Source: JAXFQS01 sp051892815
GTDB taxonomy: Bacteria > Verrucomicrobiota > Kiritimatiellia > RFP12 > DVOR01
Reading direction: 5' to 3'
DNA length: 5,133 bases
Assembly: GCA_051892815.1 (NCBI GenBank)
Contig: JBJFGP010000045.1
Span: forward strand, 1-5,133
Shown: in pieces, positions 1 through 5,133 of the stretch
Position numbering within the stretch: position 1 is the stretch's first letter
Layout of the letters: each line of letters opens with the position of its first letter
The notes under the pieces: generated by a model
Databases searched by the model: none
Told to the model about the DNA's origin: nothing
The model's input: the letters and a program-made list of their open reading frames with translations, nothing else
Translations under genes and position numbers: made by a program

Positions 1-2237
1 GCTCCAACACCCGATTCATGGGCATCGTCTCCGGCCACCACGGCGAAGCGCGCAAAGGAGACCTCGTGCTTTTCGACGTCGAACGAGGCCGGCGGGAGAC
101 CGAAGGCGCCGTCCAACGCCTGCCAGGATGGGGCAAACCCGTCGAGAATGTCACGAAGGACGAGCTGGTCGCCGGCCGCCGGCAGTACTTCCTACATCCC
201 TTCCCCGTCTCCGACAAGGCCGCCCTGGTCTCGATGCAGCACCTCCCGGTCTCAAGTTGCTTCTTCCTCGCCCTGGTGGATGTCTACGATGTGCAGTACC
301 CCCTTGCCTTCGCCCCCACCTCCAACCTGATTCATCCCATCCCCCTCGCCGCCCAGCCCAAGCCCGCCCCGATACCCGACCGCGTCGACCTCTCCAAGCA
401 GACCGCCACCGTCAACCTCGTCGACATCTACAACGGCCCCGGGCTTGCCGGCGTGCCGAGAGGTACCGTCAAGAAACTCCGACTCTACAGCTTCGAATAC
501 TCCCCGCGGAACATTGGCGGGCACTACCTGATAGGCATCGAAAGCGGCTGGGATCCGCGCATCATCCTGGGCGAGGTTGACGTGGAACCGGACGGCTCGT
601 GCCTTTTCGAGGTGCCGGCCAATACGCCCATCGTACTCCAGCCGCTGGACGCGGAGGGGAAGCATCTTCAGGAGATGCGGAGCTGGTTTGCCGCCATGCC
701 GGGGGAGCACCTCTCGTGCATCGGCTGCCACCAGGCACAGAACTATGCGGCCCCGAACAAGCCGACCCTTGCGGCGCGGAAGGAACCCCGCAAGATTCGC
801 CCGTTCTACGGTCCTCGAAGGGGGTTCGACTTCTGCCGGGAGGTCCAGAATGTGCTCGACAGGCGGTGCGTGGGGTGCCACAACGGGGCGTCAAAGCGGC
901 GCAACAAATTGGGTCAGCCGTTGCCTGATTTCACCTGGAAGCAAACCACGAAGCCGACGCGGCTTGAGAATTATGGGGGGAAGGTGCCGGCCGAGTTCCG
1001 CTCCCCTTCGTACGATGCGTTGCATCCGTATGTACGGCGCAATGGGCCGGAGGGCGACTATCATCTGCTGACGCCGCTGGAGTTCCACGAGAGCACGAGC
1101 GAGCTGTTCCAGCGTCTGGAGAAGGGGCATCACGGGGTGGAACTCTCGGACGAGGAGCGGGATCGTCTGACGGCTTGGGCGGGGATGAATGTGCCCTATT
1201 TCGGGACGTGGACGGAGTTGAACGCGAACCCGAAGGTTATTGCGCGGCGGCGGGAGATGAACCGTCTCTATTCGAATGACGGGTTTGACCCGGAGGTGGT
1301 GGTCAATCCGTACCGGCCGGTGGCGTTCGAGGCTCCGAAGGGGAGGCGTCCGAAGCCTCCGGCGGTGCCGTTCAAGGCTGTGGTAAAGGGGGAAGCGGGG
1401 GCTGAAAGGTCGATTGATCTGGGCAATGGGCAGGCGCTGAAGTTGCGGTTGGTTCCGGCTGGCGAGTATGTGATGGGCTCGGCGAACGAGACGCGGCAGG
1501 AGGCTCAGCGGGAGGTGACAATCGGGAGGGCTTTCTGGATGGGGGAGACGGAGATTTCTGTCGCGCAGTTCCGGGCGTTCAAGGCTTCGCACGACAATGG
1601 GGTCTACGATATGTTCTACAAGGATCAGGTGCACCGGGGCTACTATATGAATGGCGCGACGGACGGGAATCCGGCGGTGCGGGGGGAGGACCCCAAAGGT
1701 GAGTATCCGGCGGTGCGGGTAAGTTGGAACGAGGCGGAGGGGTTCTGCCGCTGGCTCTCGGCTCGCACGGGGCTGAAGGTGCGGTTGCCGACCGAGCAGG
1801 AGTGGGAATGGGCTTGCCGGGCGGGGTCGGGTACGCCGTTCAGTTTCGGCGGTTTCGATGCCGACTTTGCGCCGTTTGCGAACTTGGCGGGGGAGGAGAA
1901 CAAGGCGCGCACGGTGGTGGGAATCAATCCGAAGCCGTGGAAGGATGCGCCGAAGGATCTCTACTTTTTCCTGCGCGATTCGCGCTTCGACGACGGGGTT
2001 GTCAATCTCGCCAAGTGCGGCTCTTTCCGGCCCAATGCGTGGGGGCTCAAGGATATGCACGGCAACGCGGCGGAGTGGACGGCTTCGCCCTATCCCGCGG
2101 AGGGGGGCGAACGCAAGACGGTCCGCGGCGGCTCCTTTTTTGACCGCCCGCACCTGGCGACGAGTTCCTGGCGCTGGGGCTACCCGCCGTGGATGAAACC
2201 GTTCTCTGTCGGCTTCCGGGTGGTGGTCGAGCAATAG
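1..2237 (+). CDS. Cytochrome-like protein with hydrazine synthase alpha-type middle domain, two CxxCH motifs and SUMF1 (FGE-like) domain; 5' partial
   Basis: The frame is open to the window edge (first whole codon at base 3, reading SNTRF before the Met at 18), and the opening residues look like the end of a TolB-type beta-propeller, so the gene starts upstream. Numbering is from Met 18. Residues about 130-215 resemble the HZS alpha middle domain (short stretch IGIESGWDPRIILGEV). Haem-c motifs CIGCH (234-238) and CVGCH (284-288) follow, then a stretch typical of PVC cytochrome-like proteins ending near PYFGTW. Residues about 475-739 form an FGE-sulfatase/SUMF1 fold (LVPAGEYVMGS, RLPTEQEWEWACRAG, MHGNAAEW, VRGGSF, VGFRVV). 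The two FGE catalytic cysteines after GGS are replaced by Asp709 and Ala714, so sulfatase activation is unlikely. CxxCH motifs imply periplasmic haem attachment; the signal peptide would lie upstream. Its substrate is unknown. An 83-bp gap separates it from the sugar operon. Domain calls are firm; function is not. Confidence 0.87.
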   Translation, partial: SNTRFMGIVSGHHGEARKGDLVLFDVERGRRETEGAVQRLPGWGKPVENVTKDELVAGRRQYFLHPFPVSDKAALVSMQHLPVSSCFFLALVDVYDVQYPLAFAPTSNLIHPIPLAAQPKPAPIPDRVDLSKQTATVNLVDIYNGPGLAGVPRGTVKKLRLYSFEYSPRNIGGHYLIGIESGWDPRIILGEVDVEPDGSCLFEVPANTPIVLQPLDAEGKHLQEMRSWFAAMPGEHLSCIGCHQAQNYAAPNKPTLAARKEPRKIRPFYGPRRGFDFCREVQNVLDRRCVGCHNGASKRRNKLGQPLPDFTWKQTTKPTRLENYGGKVPAEFRSPSYDALHPYVRRNGPEGDYHLLTPLEFHESTSELFQRLEKGHHGVELSDEERDRLTAWAGMNVPYFGTWTELNANPKVIARRREMNRLYSNDGFDPEVVVNPYRPVAFEAPKGRRPKPPAVPFKAVVKGEAGAERSIDLGNGQALKLRLVPAGEYVMGSANETRQEAQREVTIGRAFWMGETEISVAQFRAFKASHDNGVYDMFYKDQVHRGYYMNGATDGNPAVRGEDPKGEYPAVRVSWNEAEGFCRWLSARTGLKVRLPTEQEWEWACRAGSGTPFSFGGFDADFAPFANLAGEENKARTVVGINPKPWKDAPKDLYFFLRDSRFDDGVVNLAKCGSFRPNAWGLKDMHGNAAEWTASPYPAEGGERKTVRGGSFFDRPHLATSSWRWGYPPWMKPFSVGFRVVVEQ
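717..731 (+). other. First haem c-binding motif (CIGCH)
   Basis: In-frame CxxCH at residues 234-238 of the first gene. It lies directly after the HZS alpha-like domain and is preceded by the family-typical run PGEHLS. It predicts covalent haem c, or a remnant of it, on an exported protein. Confidence 0.75.
867..881 (+). other. Second haem c-binding motif (CVGCH)
   Basis: In-frame CxxCH at residues 284-288, 50 residues after the first motif and preceded by VLDRR, the usual lead-in of cytochrome c motifs in PVC multidomain proteins. Together the two motifs suggest a dihaem module. Confidence 0.75.
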
Positions 2238-2251
2238 CCCCGTAGATACCA

Positions 2252-2270
2252 ATCTCTGCCTTCCGGAGAT
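2252..2270 (+). other. Short hairpin after the SUMF1/cytochrome gene
   Basis: ATCTCTG (2252-2258) pairs with CGGAGAT (2264-2270) to give a 7-bp stem with one T-G wobble and a 5-base loop. It starts 15 bp after the stop codon. No T-run follows, so it does not meet the pattern of an intrinsic terminator. It could be an RNA 3'-end structure or chance. Confidence 0.25.
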
Positions 2271-2299
2271 AGACACGAGTCACCCCGATTGATAGACAC
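2268..2299 (+). repeat. Two direct copies of GATAGACAC upstream of the sugar operon
   Basis: GATAGACAC occurs at 2268-2276 and again at 2291-2299, 23 bp start to start, about two helical turns. Both copies are followed by a similar CACC-ending stretch. They lie in the only gap of any size before the cupin gene, where an operator would be expected. I see no convincing -35/-10 pair. A chance repeat is quite possible. Confidence 0.25.
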
Positions 2300-2320
2300 C
2301 TGAGACACCAAGAGGTTCGT

Positions 2321-3043
2321 ATGAAACGACTGATTCCTACCCTGCTTCTGGCCCTGGGCGCGGGCGCCGCGATGGCGCAATGCCCCTGTGCCAATTCCGC
2401 CCGGGACGCCAACCCCCGCGCCTGCGCGCGCCAAACGAAAGGATCCGACAAGATGCTTCAAATCAACAACGCCGACTACTACCGCGACGGCCAGTTCGAT
2501 TCCCAGAAGGCCGCCGAGGCCTACTTCGCCCTGATGCGCTGGTTCGGCCTCCAGGTGCCCGAGGCCTTCGTCAAGGACAAGGGCTTCTTCTGGGCTATCG
2601 ACTTCAAGAGAGGCAACTTCGCCGCCTGCGGCATGGGCGGCGTCATCTATGTCAACGAAAAGACCGAAAGCTACTTCGTCCACGACATCTTCCTCCTCCC
2701 CTTTCAGGCCATCGCCGAACACCGCCATGTCGCCACCGACAAGCCCGCCAAGGTGGAAAGCTGGCTCGTCCGTTGCGGCTCCGTCTACGGCTTCAGCGAA
2801 GTCGGCGAGCCCAACCTCGACCAATTCCCCGAGGCCAAAGCCATGCTCTCCAAAGAGCACCTCGACCACCTCAAAAGCCTCCATGTCGAGAAATGGACCG
2901 CCGACGGACGCGCCCATAAACTGCCCAAAATCGAAACCTGGCACTTCATGATGGGTGGCCCCGAAGGCGCCATCGTCACCGAAGCCGCCACCTACCACGA
3001 CGGCAACGGATTGCGCTTCGCCAACCCAGGCGTCGCCTTCTGA
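2321..3043 (+). CDS. Cupin-fold protein, D-lyxose/D-mannose-type sugar isomerase-like
   Basis: The protein is 240 residues from this start. Residues 80-240 resemble D-lyxose isomerase-type cupins: an F-x-x-G-N-F-x-x-x-G segment (95-104), the metal-binding cupin motif His134-x-His136 with Glu146, and His208 in ETWHF followed by a GPEG turn and a YHDGNG/RFANP tail. These four residues are the expected metal-ligand set. Such enzymes interconvert aldoses and ketoses, usually in the cytoplasm. The first 19 residues look like a signal peptide (MKR, hydrophobic LIPTLLLALGAGAA, AMA-Q cleavage site), followed by a Cys-rich linker to residue 44. A second in-frame Met at 2453 (residue 45) has a better-placed ribosome binding site and would give a 196-residue cytosolic enzyme. 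AAGAGG lies 5 bp before the first ATG. It is the first gene of the cluster, 32 bp ahead of the VOC gene. The cupin fold is firm; the isomerase call and substrate are inferred. Confidence 0.8.
   Translation: MKRLIPTLLLALGAGAAMAQCPCANSARDANPRACARQTKGSDKMLQINNADYYRDGQFDSQKAAEAYFALMRWFGLQVPEAFVKDKGFFWAIDFKRGNFAACGMGGVIYVNEKTESYFVHDIFLLPFQAIAEHRHVATDKPAKVESWLVRCGSVYGFSEVGEPNLDQFPEAKAMLSKEHLDHLKSLHVEKWTADGRAHKLPKIETWHFMMGGPEGAIVTEAATYHDGNGLRFANPGVAF
2438..2443 (+). promoter_or_regulatory. Ribosome binding site for an internal start at 2453
   Basis: AAAGGA lies 9 bases before the in-frame ATG at 2453. The spacing is closer to ideal than that of AAGAGG (2310-2315), only 5 bases before the ATG at 2321. 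It supports either initiation at 2453 alone, which removes the signal-peptide-like leader, or use of both starts. Confidence 0.5.
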
Positions 3044-3075
3044 AAAACCAACCTGAACAATCGAAAAGAATCCCC

Positions 3076-3378
3076 ATGAAATACCTCCACACAGGCATCC
3101 CCGTCGCCCGGAAAATGGACGGCATGACCTACGCCCAGCCCCTCAAAGTCTGGATCAAATTCGAACCCGCCTACGCCACCGAATTCCTCCACTTCGAGCC
3201 CGACAGCCCCATGGCAGGCCTCATCCAGAACCGCGCCCACGTCGCCTACGAAGTCCCCGACATCGACGCCGCCATCGCAGGAAAAGCCCTCCTTTGGCCC
3301 AAGTTCGACCTCGGCAACGCCTACATCGCTTTCATCTGGGACAAAGAAACCGTCGTCGAATTCTACCAGAACAAATAG
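3076..3378 (+). CDS. Small VOC-superfamily (glyoxalase/methylmalonyl-CoA epimerase-like) protein
   Basis: This 100-residue protein has the layout of a vicinal-oxygen-chelate fold. LHTGIPV at the N-terminus matches the usual LDHVGIAV strand. EFLHFEPDSPMAGLI (36-50) matches the epimerase E-L-x-E-P-x-x-x-D-S-P region. AHVAYEVPDIDAAI (54-67) matches the second His strand, and IAFIWDKETVVEFYQ (84-98) the closing strand. His5, Glu36, His55 and Glu95 are the likely divalent-metal ligands. It is shorter than the roughly 130 residues usual for the family, mainly because the loops are trimmed. Known relatives do isomerisations, epimerisations or oxygenations through metal-bound enolates. In this operon an epimerase or isomerase role on the sugar intermediate is plausible but inferred. 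The upstream ribosome binding site is weak (AAAAGA, 3064-3069). The stop is 9 bp before dhaK. Confidence 0.72.
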   Translation: MKYLHTGIPVARKMDGMTYAQPLKVWIKFEPAYATEFLHFEPDSPMAGLIQNRAHVAYEVPDIDAAIAGKALLWPKFDLGNAYIAFIWDKETVVEFYQNK

Positions 3379-3387
3379 GCCCGCCTT

Positions 3388-4395
3388 ATGCCGATGAAAA
3401 AGTTCCTCAACAACCCGGCAGACCTCACCGCAGAACTCCTCGACGGACTCCAGAGAGCCTACTGCGACAAAGTCCGCATCGAGCAAGAACGCATCGTCGT
3501 CCGAACCCACCCCAAGCCCCCCGACAAAGTCGCCCTCGTCACCCTCGGCGGCACCGGACACGAACCCGCCCTTAGCGGCTTCGTCGGCGAAGGCATGCTC
3601 GACGCCGCCGTCGCCGGAGACATATTCGCCGCCCCCGGCGCCGCCAAACTCTACGAAGCCCTCGAACGCTTCAACCGCCCCGCCGGCGTCATACTCGTCA
3701 CCCTCAACCACAACGGCGACCGCATGAGCGCCTCGAAAGCCCTCCGAAAGGCTCAGAAGGCAGGACTCAACGTCCGGGAAATCATCGTCCACGAAGACAT
3801 CGCCCAAGGCCCCGACGCCCCAATCGACCAACGCCGCGGACTCGGAGGCTGCATTCCCCTGATCAAAGTCATGGGCGCCGCCGCCGAGAAAGGTTGCACT
3901 CTCGACGAAGTCCTCGCAATCGGCGAAGCCTTCAACTCCAACATGGCAACCCTCTCCGTCGCTTTGCGCACCGCCACCCATCCCCAAAACGGCGCCGAGA
4001 TCGGCTCCTTGGCAGAAGACGAGATGGAAATCGGCATGGGTCAGCACGGAGAGGGAGGAGGCGGCGTCCTGAAAATGTGCACTGCAGACGAGACCGCCCG
4101 TATGATGGTCGAACGCCTGATGACGGCTGTCAAAATCATCCCCGGAGACCAAGCACTCCTCATCATCAATGGCTCAGGAGCGACCACGACGATGGAACTG
4201 CTCATCGTCTACCGAGCCGCGGCAAAGATCCTCGAAGAAACGGGCGTTTCGCTCGTGCCGGGGCTAGCCGACGAGTTGCTGACAGTGCAGGAAATGGCGG
4301 GTTTTCAGATGATTCTCTGCAAGCTGCCCCAAGGCGCCGATGAGCTCCTGAGAGCGAGAGCAAACACGCCGTATTGGACGAGTCTGGGGGTGTGA
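3388..4395 (+). CDS. dhaK: Dihydroxyacetone kinase-type subunit DhaK
   Basis: The 335 residues match the full DhaK length. DhaK binds a short ketose through a covalent hemiaminal to a His, and DhaL phosphorylates it. The key residues are present: GGTGHEP with His58, NHNGD with Asp111, and the covalent His220 in GMGQHGEGGGG. The C-terminal lid domain is complete (INGSGATTTMELLIVY, then NTPYW). The classic N-Y-T-G-D and G-I-H-G-E-P motifs are altered, so the substrate may be erythrulose or another ketose. Start choice is open: Met at 3388 or Met at 3394, the latter giving MKKF as in well-known DhaK proteins. Neither has a good Shine-Dalgarno, which fits translational coupling to the VOC gene. 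Base use changes from C-rich to G-rich near position 4250, inside the gene. No PTS DhaM subunit is seen. The family call is very firm. Confidence 0.95.
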   Translation: MPMKKFLNNPADLTAELLDGLQRAYCDKVRIEQERIVVRTHPKPPDKVALVTLGGTGHEPALSGFVGEGMLDAAVAGDIFAAPGAAKLYEALERFNRPAGVILVTLNHNGDRMSASKALRKAQKAGLNVREIIVHEDIAQGPDAPIDQRRGLGGCIPLIKVMGAAAEKGCTLDEVLAIGEAFNSNMATLSVALRTATHPQNGAEIGSLAEDEMEIGMGQHGEGGGGVLKMCTADETARMMVERLMTAVKIIPGDQALLIINGSGATTTMELLIVYRAAAKILEETGVSLVPGLADELLTVQEMAGFQMILCKLPQGADELLRARANTPYWTSLGV

Positions 4396-4396
4396 C

Positions 4397-5002
4397 ATGA
4401 CGCTTGGAGAGTTCAGGCAAGGTTGGCTCCGGGCGCAGGCGGCGGTGCGCAGCCGCGAGCGCGAGTTCTCGGAACTGGATGCGGCGTCTGGTGGGGACGG
4501 CGACCACGGAACGGCTATCGTCGCTGCGCTCGATGCGATGGTTTCCGCGGAGGGGGCGGATTTCAAGGAGTCTCTGGAGCGGATGGCTGAGGCGCTGGAG
4601 GAGCGTGTGAGTGGTTCGACTTCTTCGCTTTACGGCTCGTGGCTGGAGGGGATGGCTGGAGCGGTGGGGGAAGGTGTGCAGGAGTTGGATGAGGGGGGGC
4701 TTGCGGCGCTCTTCGAAGGTGGGCTTGAGGAGGTTGAGGCGGCGACTGGCGCGCGGGTGGGGGATAAGACGCTGATGGATGCGTTGATTCCCGCGACGGT
4801 GGCGCTTTCGAAGGCTTCTGGGGCTGGGGAGGCGGCTATGCTGGAGGCTGGCGCAAGGGCTGCTTTGGCGGGTGCGGCGGCTACGGATGGGATGGTGGCG
4901 AGGTTTGGTCGGGCGCGGAACTTGGGTGAGCGTTCGCGTATGGGTATTGATGCGGGGGCGGCGTCGATGGCTGCGATTTGGGCGGCTTTGGCGGCGATTT
5001 GA
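4397..5002 (+). CDS. dhaL: Dihydroxyacetone kinase-type subunit DhaL (nucleotide-binding)
   Basis: The 201 residues are a full-length DhaL, the all-alpha barrel that holds Mg-ADP/ATP and phosphorylates the ketose bound to DhaK. Visible motifs are the Mg-nucleotide loop with Asp28, Asp34, Asp36 and His37 (LDAASGGDGDHG), SGSTSSLYGS (72-81), GDKTLMD (122-128) and the closing LGERSRMGIDAGAAS (176-190). The Mg loop has one residue more than the common LDxxxGDGDHG, and the usual D-P-G-A near the end reads D-A-G-A. The ATG is one base after the dhaK stop, and GGGGGTG at the end of dhaK supplies the ribosome binding site, so the pair should be translationally coupled and made in equal amounts. With no DhaM in view it may be ATP-dependent, but the missing flanks could hide a PTS subunit. 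Confidence 0.93.
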   Translation: MTLGEFRQGWLRAQAAVRSREREFSELDAASGGDGDHGTAIVAALDAMVSAEGADFKESLERMAEALEERVSGSTSSLYGSWLEGMAGAVGEGVQELDEGGLAALFEGGLEEVEAATGARVGDKTLMDALIPATVALSKASGAGEAAMLEAGARAALAGAAATDGMVARFGRARNLGERSRMGIDAGAASMAAIWAALAAI

Positions 5003-5014
5003 GGTCTGTTTTTT

Positions 5015-5019
5015 AGGAG
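5015..5019 (+). promoter_or_regulatory. Ribosome binding site of the LsrF-like aldolase gene
   Basis: AGGAG ends 9 bases before the ATG at 5029, a strong and well-spaced Shine-Dalgarno in an AT-rich 26-bp gap after dhaL. It is the best such site in the window and fixes the start of the last gene. Confidence 0.7.
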
Positions 5020-5028
5020 TTTTTGGCT

Positions 5029-5133
5029 ATGGCTGACTGTGATGGTTTTATCGAGGCGTCGGACAAGGGTGTGGGAATTGGGGTGGCGCGCCGGGGGGTG
5101 GAAGTCAAGGGCGCGGAGGGTTATGACTGGGGT
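5029..5133 (+). CDS. N-terminus of LsrF-like class I aldolase/thiolase; 3' partial
   Basis: An open frame of 35 codons runs to the window end. It begins MADCDGFIEA and ends VEVKGAEGYDWG. The last stretch resembles the N-terminal region of E. coli LsrF (L-K-G-C-G-A-L-D-W-G), which precedes its TIM barrel. LsrF belongs to the DhnA/DeoC-type class I aldolases and acts on the phosphorylated breakdown product of autoinducer-2, releasing dihydroxyacetone phosphate. Here the partner is a DHA-type kinase, so an aldolase cleaving a phosphorylated ketose is a reasonable reading. The Schiff-base Lys and the barrel lie outside the window, so the call rests on a short match plus context. It is 26 bp downstream of dhaL with a strong ribosome binding site, making it the fifth gene of the operon. 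Confidence 0.6.
   Translation, partial: MADCDGFIEASDKGVGIGVARRGVEVKGAEGYDWG

Noticed and set aside
252..881. 209-codon open frame on the - strand, and smaller overlapping frames on the + strand at 128-580 and 577-1071
   Set aside because: All overlap the first gene out of frame, are Arg/Pro/Ser-rich and show no family signature.
1..900. A real hydrazine synthase, implying an anammox organism
   Set aside because: Only the middle domain and CxxCH motifs are shared. The fusion to a SUMF1 domain is typical of many non-anammox PVC proteins, and no beta or gamma hydrazine synthase subunits are in view.
1440..2237. An active formylglycine-generating enzyme for sulfatase maturation
   Set aside because: Both catalytic Cys positions after the GGS motif are replaced (Asp709, Ala714).
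2252..2270. Intrinsic terminator of the first gene
   Set aside because: The stem is short, has a wobble and is not followed by a run of T.
891..2276. Long 461-codon open frame on the - strand
   Set aside because: It is antisense to the SUMF1/cytochrome gene and rich in Arg, Pro, Leu and His with no motif, as expected of the reverse of a G-rich coding strand. The + frame has clear family motifs.
2180..2998. 272-codon open frame on the - strand
   Set aside because: It is antisense to the cupin gene, whose metal-binding motifs and isomerase-like tail are in the + frame. The composition is that of a shadow frame.
3076..3378. LsrG, the small AI-2 isomerase, suggested by size and by the nearby LsrF-like gene
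   Set aside because: LsrG has an ABM ferredoxin-like fold with different motifs. This protein has the His/Glu strand pattern of the VOC superfamily.
2992..4152. Long 386-codon open frame on the - strand
   Set aside because: It is antisense to the VOC and dhaK genes, with low-complexity Val/Gly/Asp/Glu/Phe composition that mirrors C-rich codons of the + strand. DhaK on the + strand is certain.

Overview
The window is GC-rich, with every credible gene on the + strand, and reads as a fragment of a bacterial chromosome. The first gene joins a hydrazine-synthase-alpha-like middle domain, two CxxCH haem motifs and a C-terminal FGE-sulfatase (SUMF1-like) domain. That architecture is common in the PVC superphylum (Planctomycetota, Lentisphaerota, Kiritimatiellota, Verrucomicrobiota), so a PVC-type heterotroph is the best guess. 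This placement rests on domain architecture and is an inference. No rRNA, tRNA, CRISPR, insertion sequence or phage gene was seen.

Layout. (1) Positions 1-2237 hold the 3' part of a large, probably exported cytochrome-like/SUMF1 protein whose N-terminus lies outside the window. (2) Positions 2238-2320 are an 83-bp intergenic gap with a short hairpin and a 9-bp direct repeat. (3) Positions 2321-5133 hold a tight five-gene cluster: a cupin resembling D-lyxose/D-mannose-type sugar isomerases, a 100-residue glyoxalase-fold (VOC) protein, DhaK, DhaL one base behind dhaK, and the first 35 codons of an LsrF-like class I aldolase. Gaps inside the cluster are only 1-32 bp, so it is very likely one operon.

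How the genes may work together. Isomerase, small VOC epimerase/isomerase, two-subunit ketose kinase and aldolase make a plausible catabolic route. A sugar or sugar acid would be isomerised to a ketose, phosphorylated at a terminal hydroxyl through a covalent His-hemiaminal intermediate, and cleaved to a triose phosphate. The logic resembles Lsr processing of autoinducer-2 (kinase, small isomerase, LsrF), but the kinase and small isomerase are of unrelated families. The substrate is unknown. This operon is the most interesting content of the window.

Two further oddities stand out. The cupin gene has two plausible starts, one giving a signal peptide and one a cytosolic protein. The + strand also switches between C-rich and G-rich blocks, with switch points inside coding sequences.
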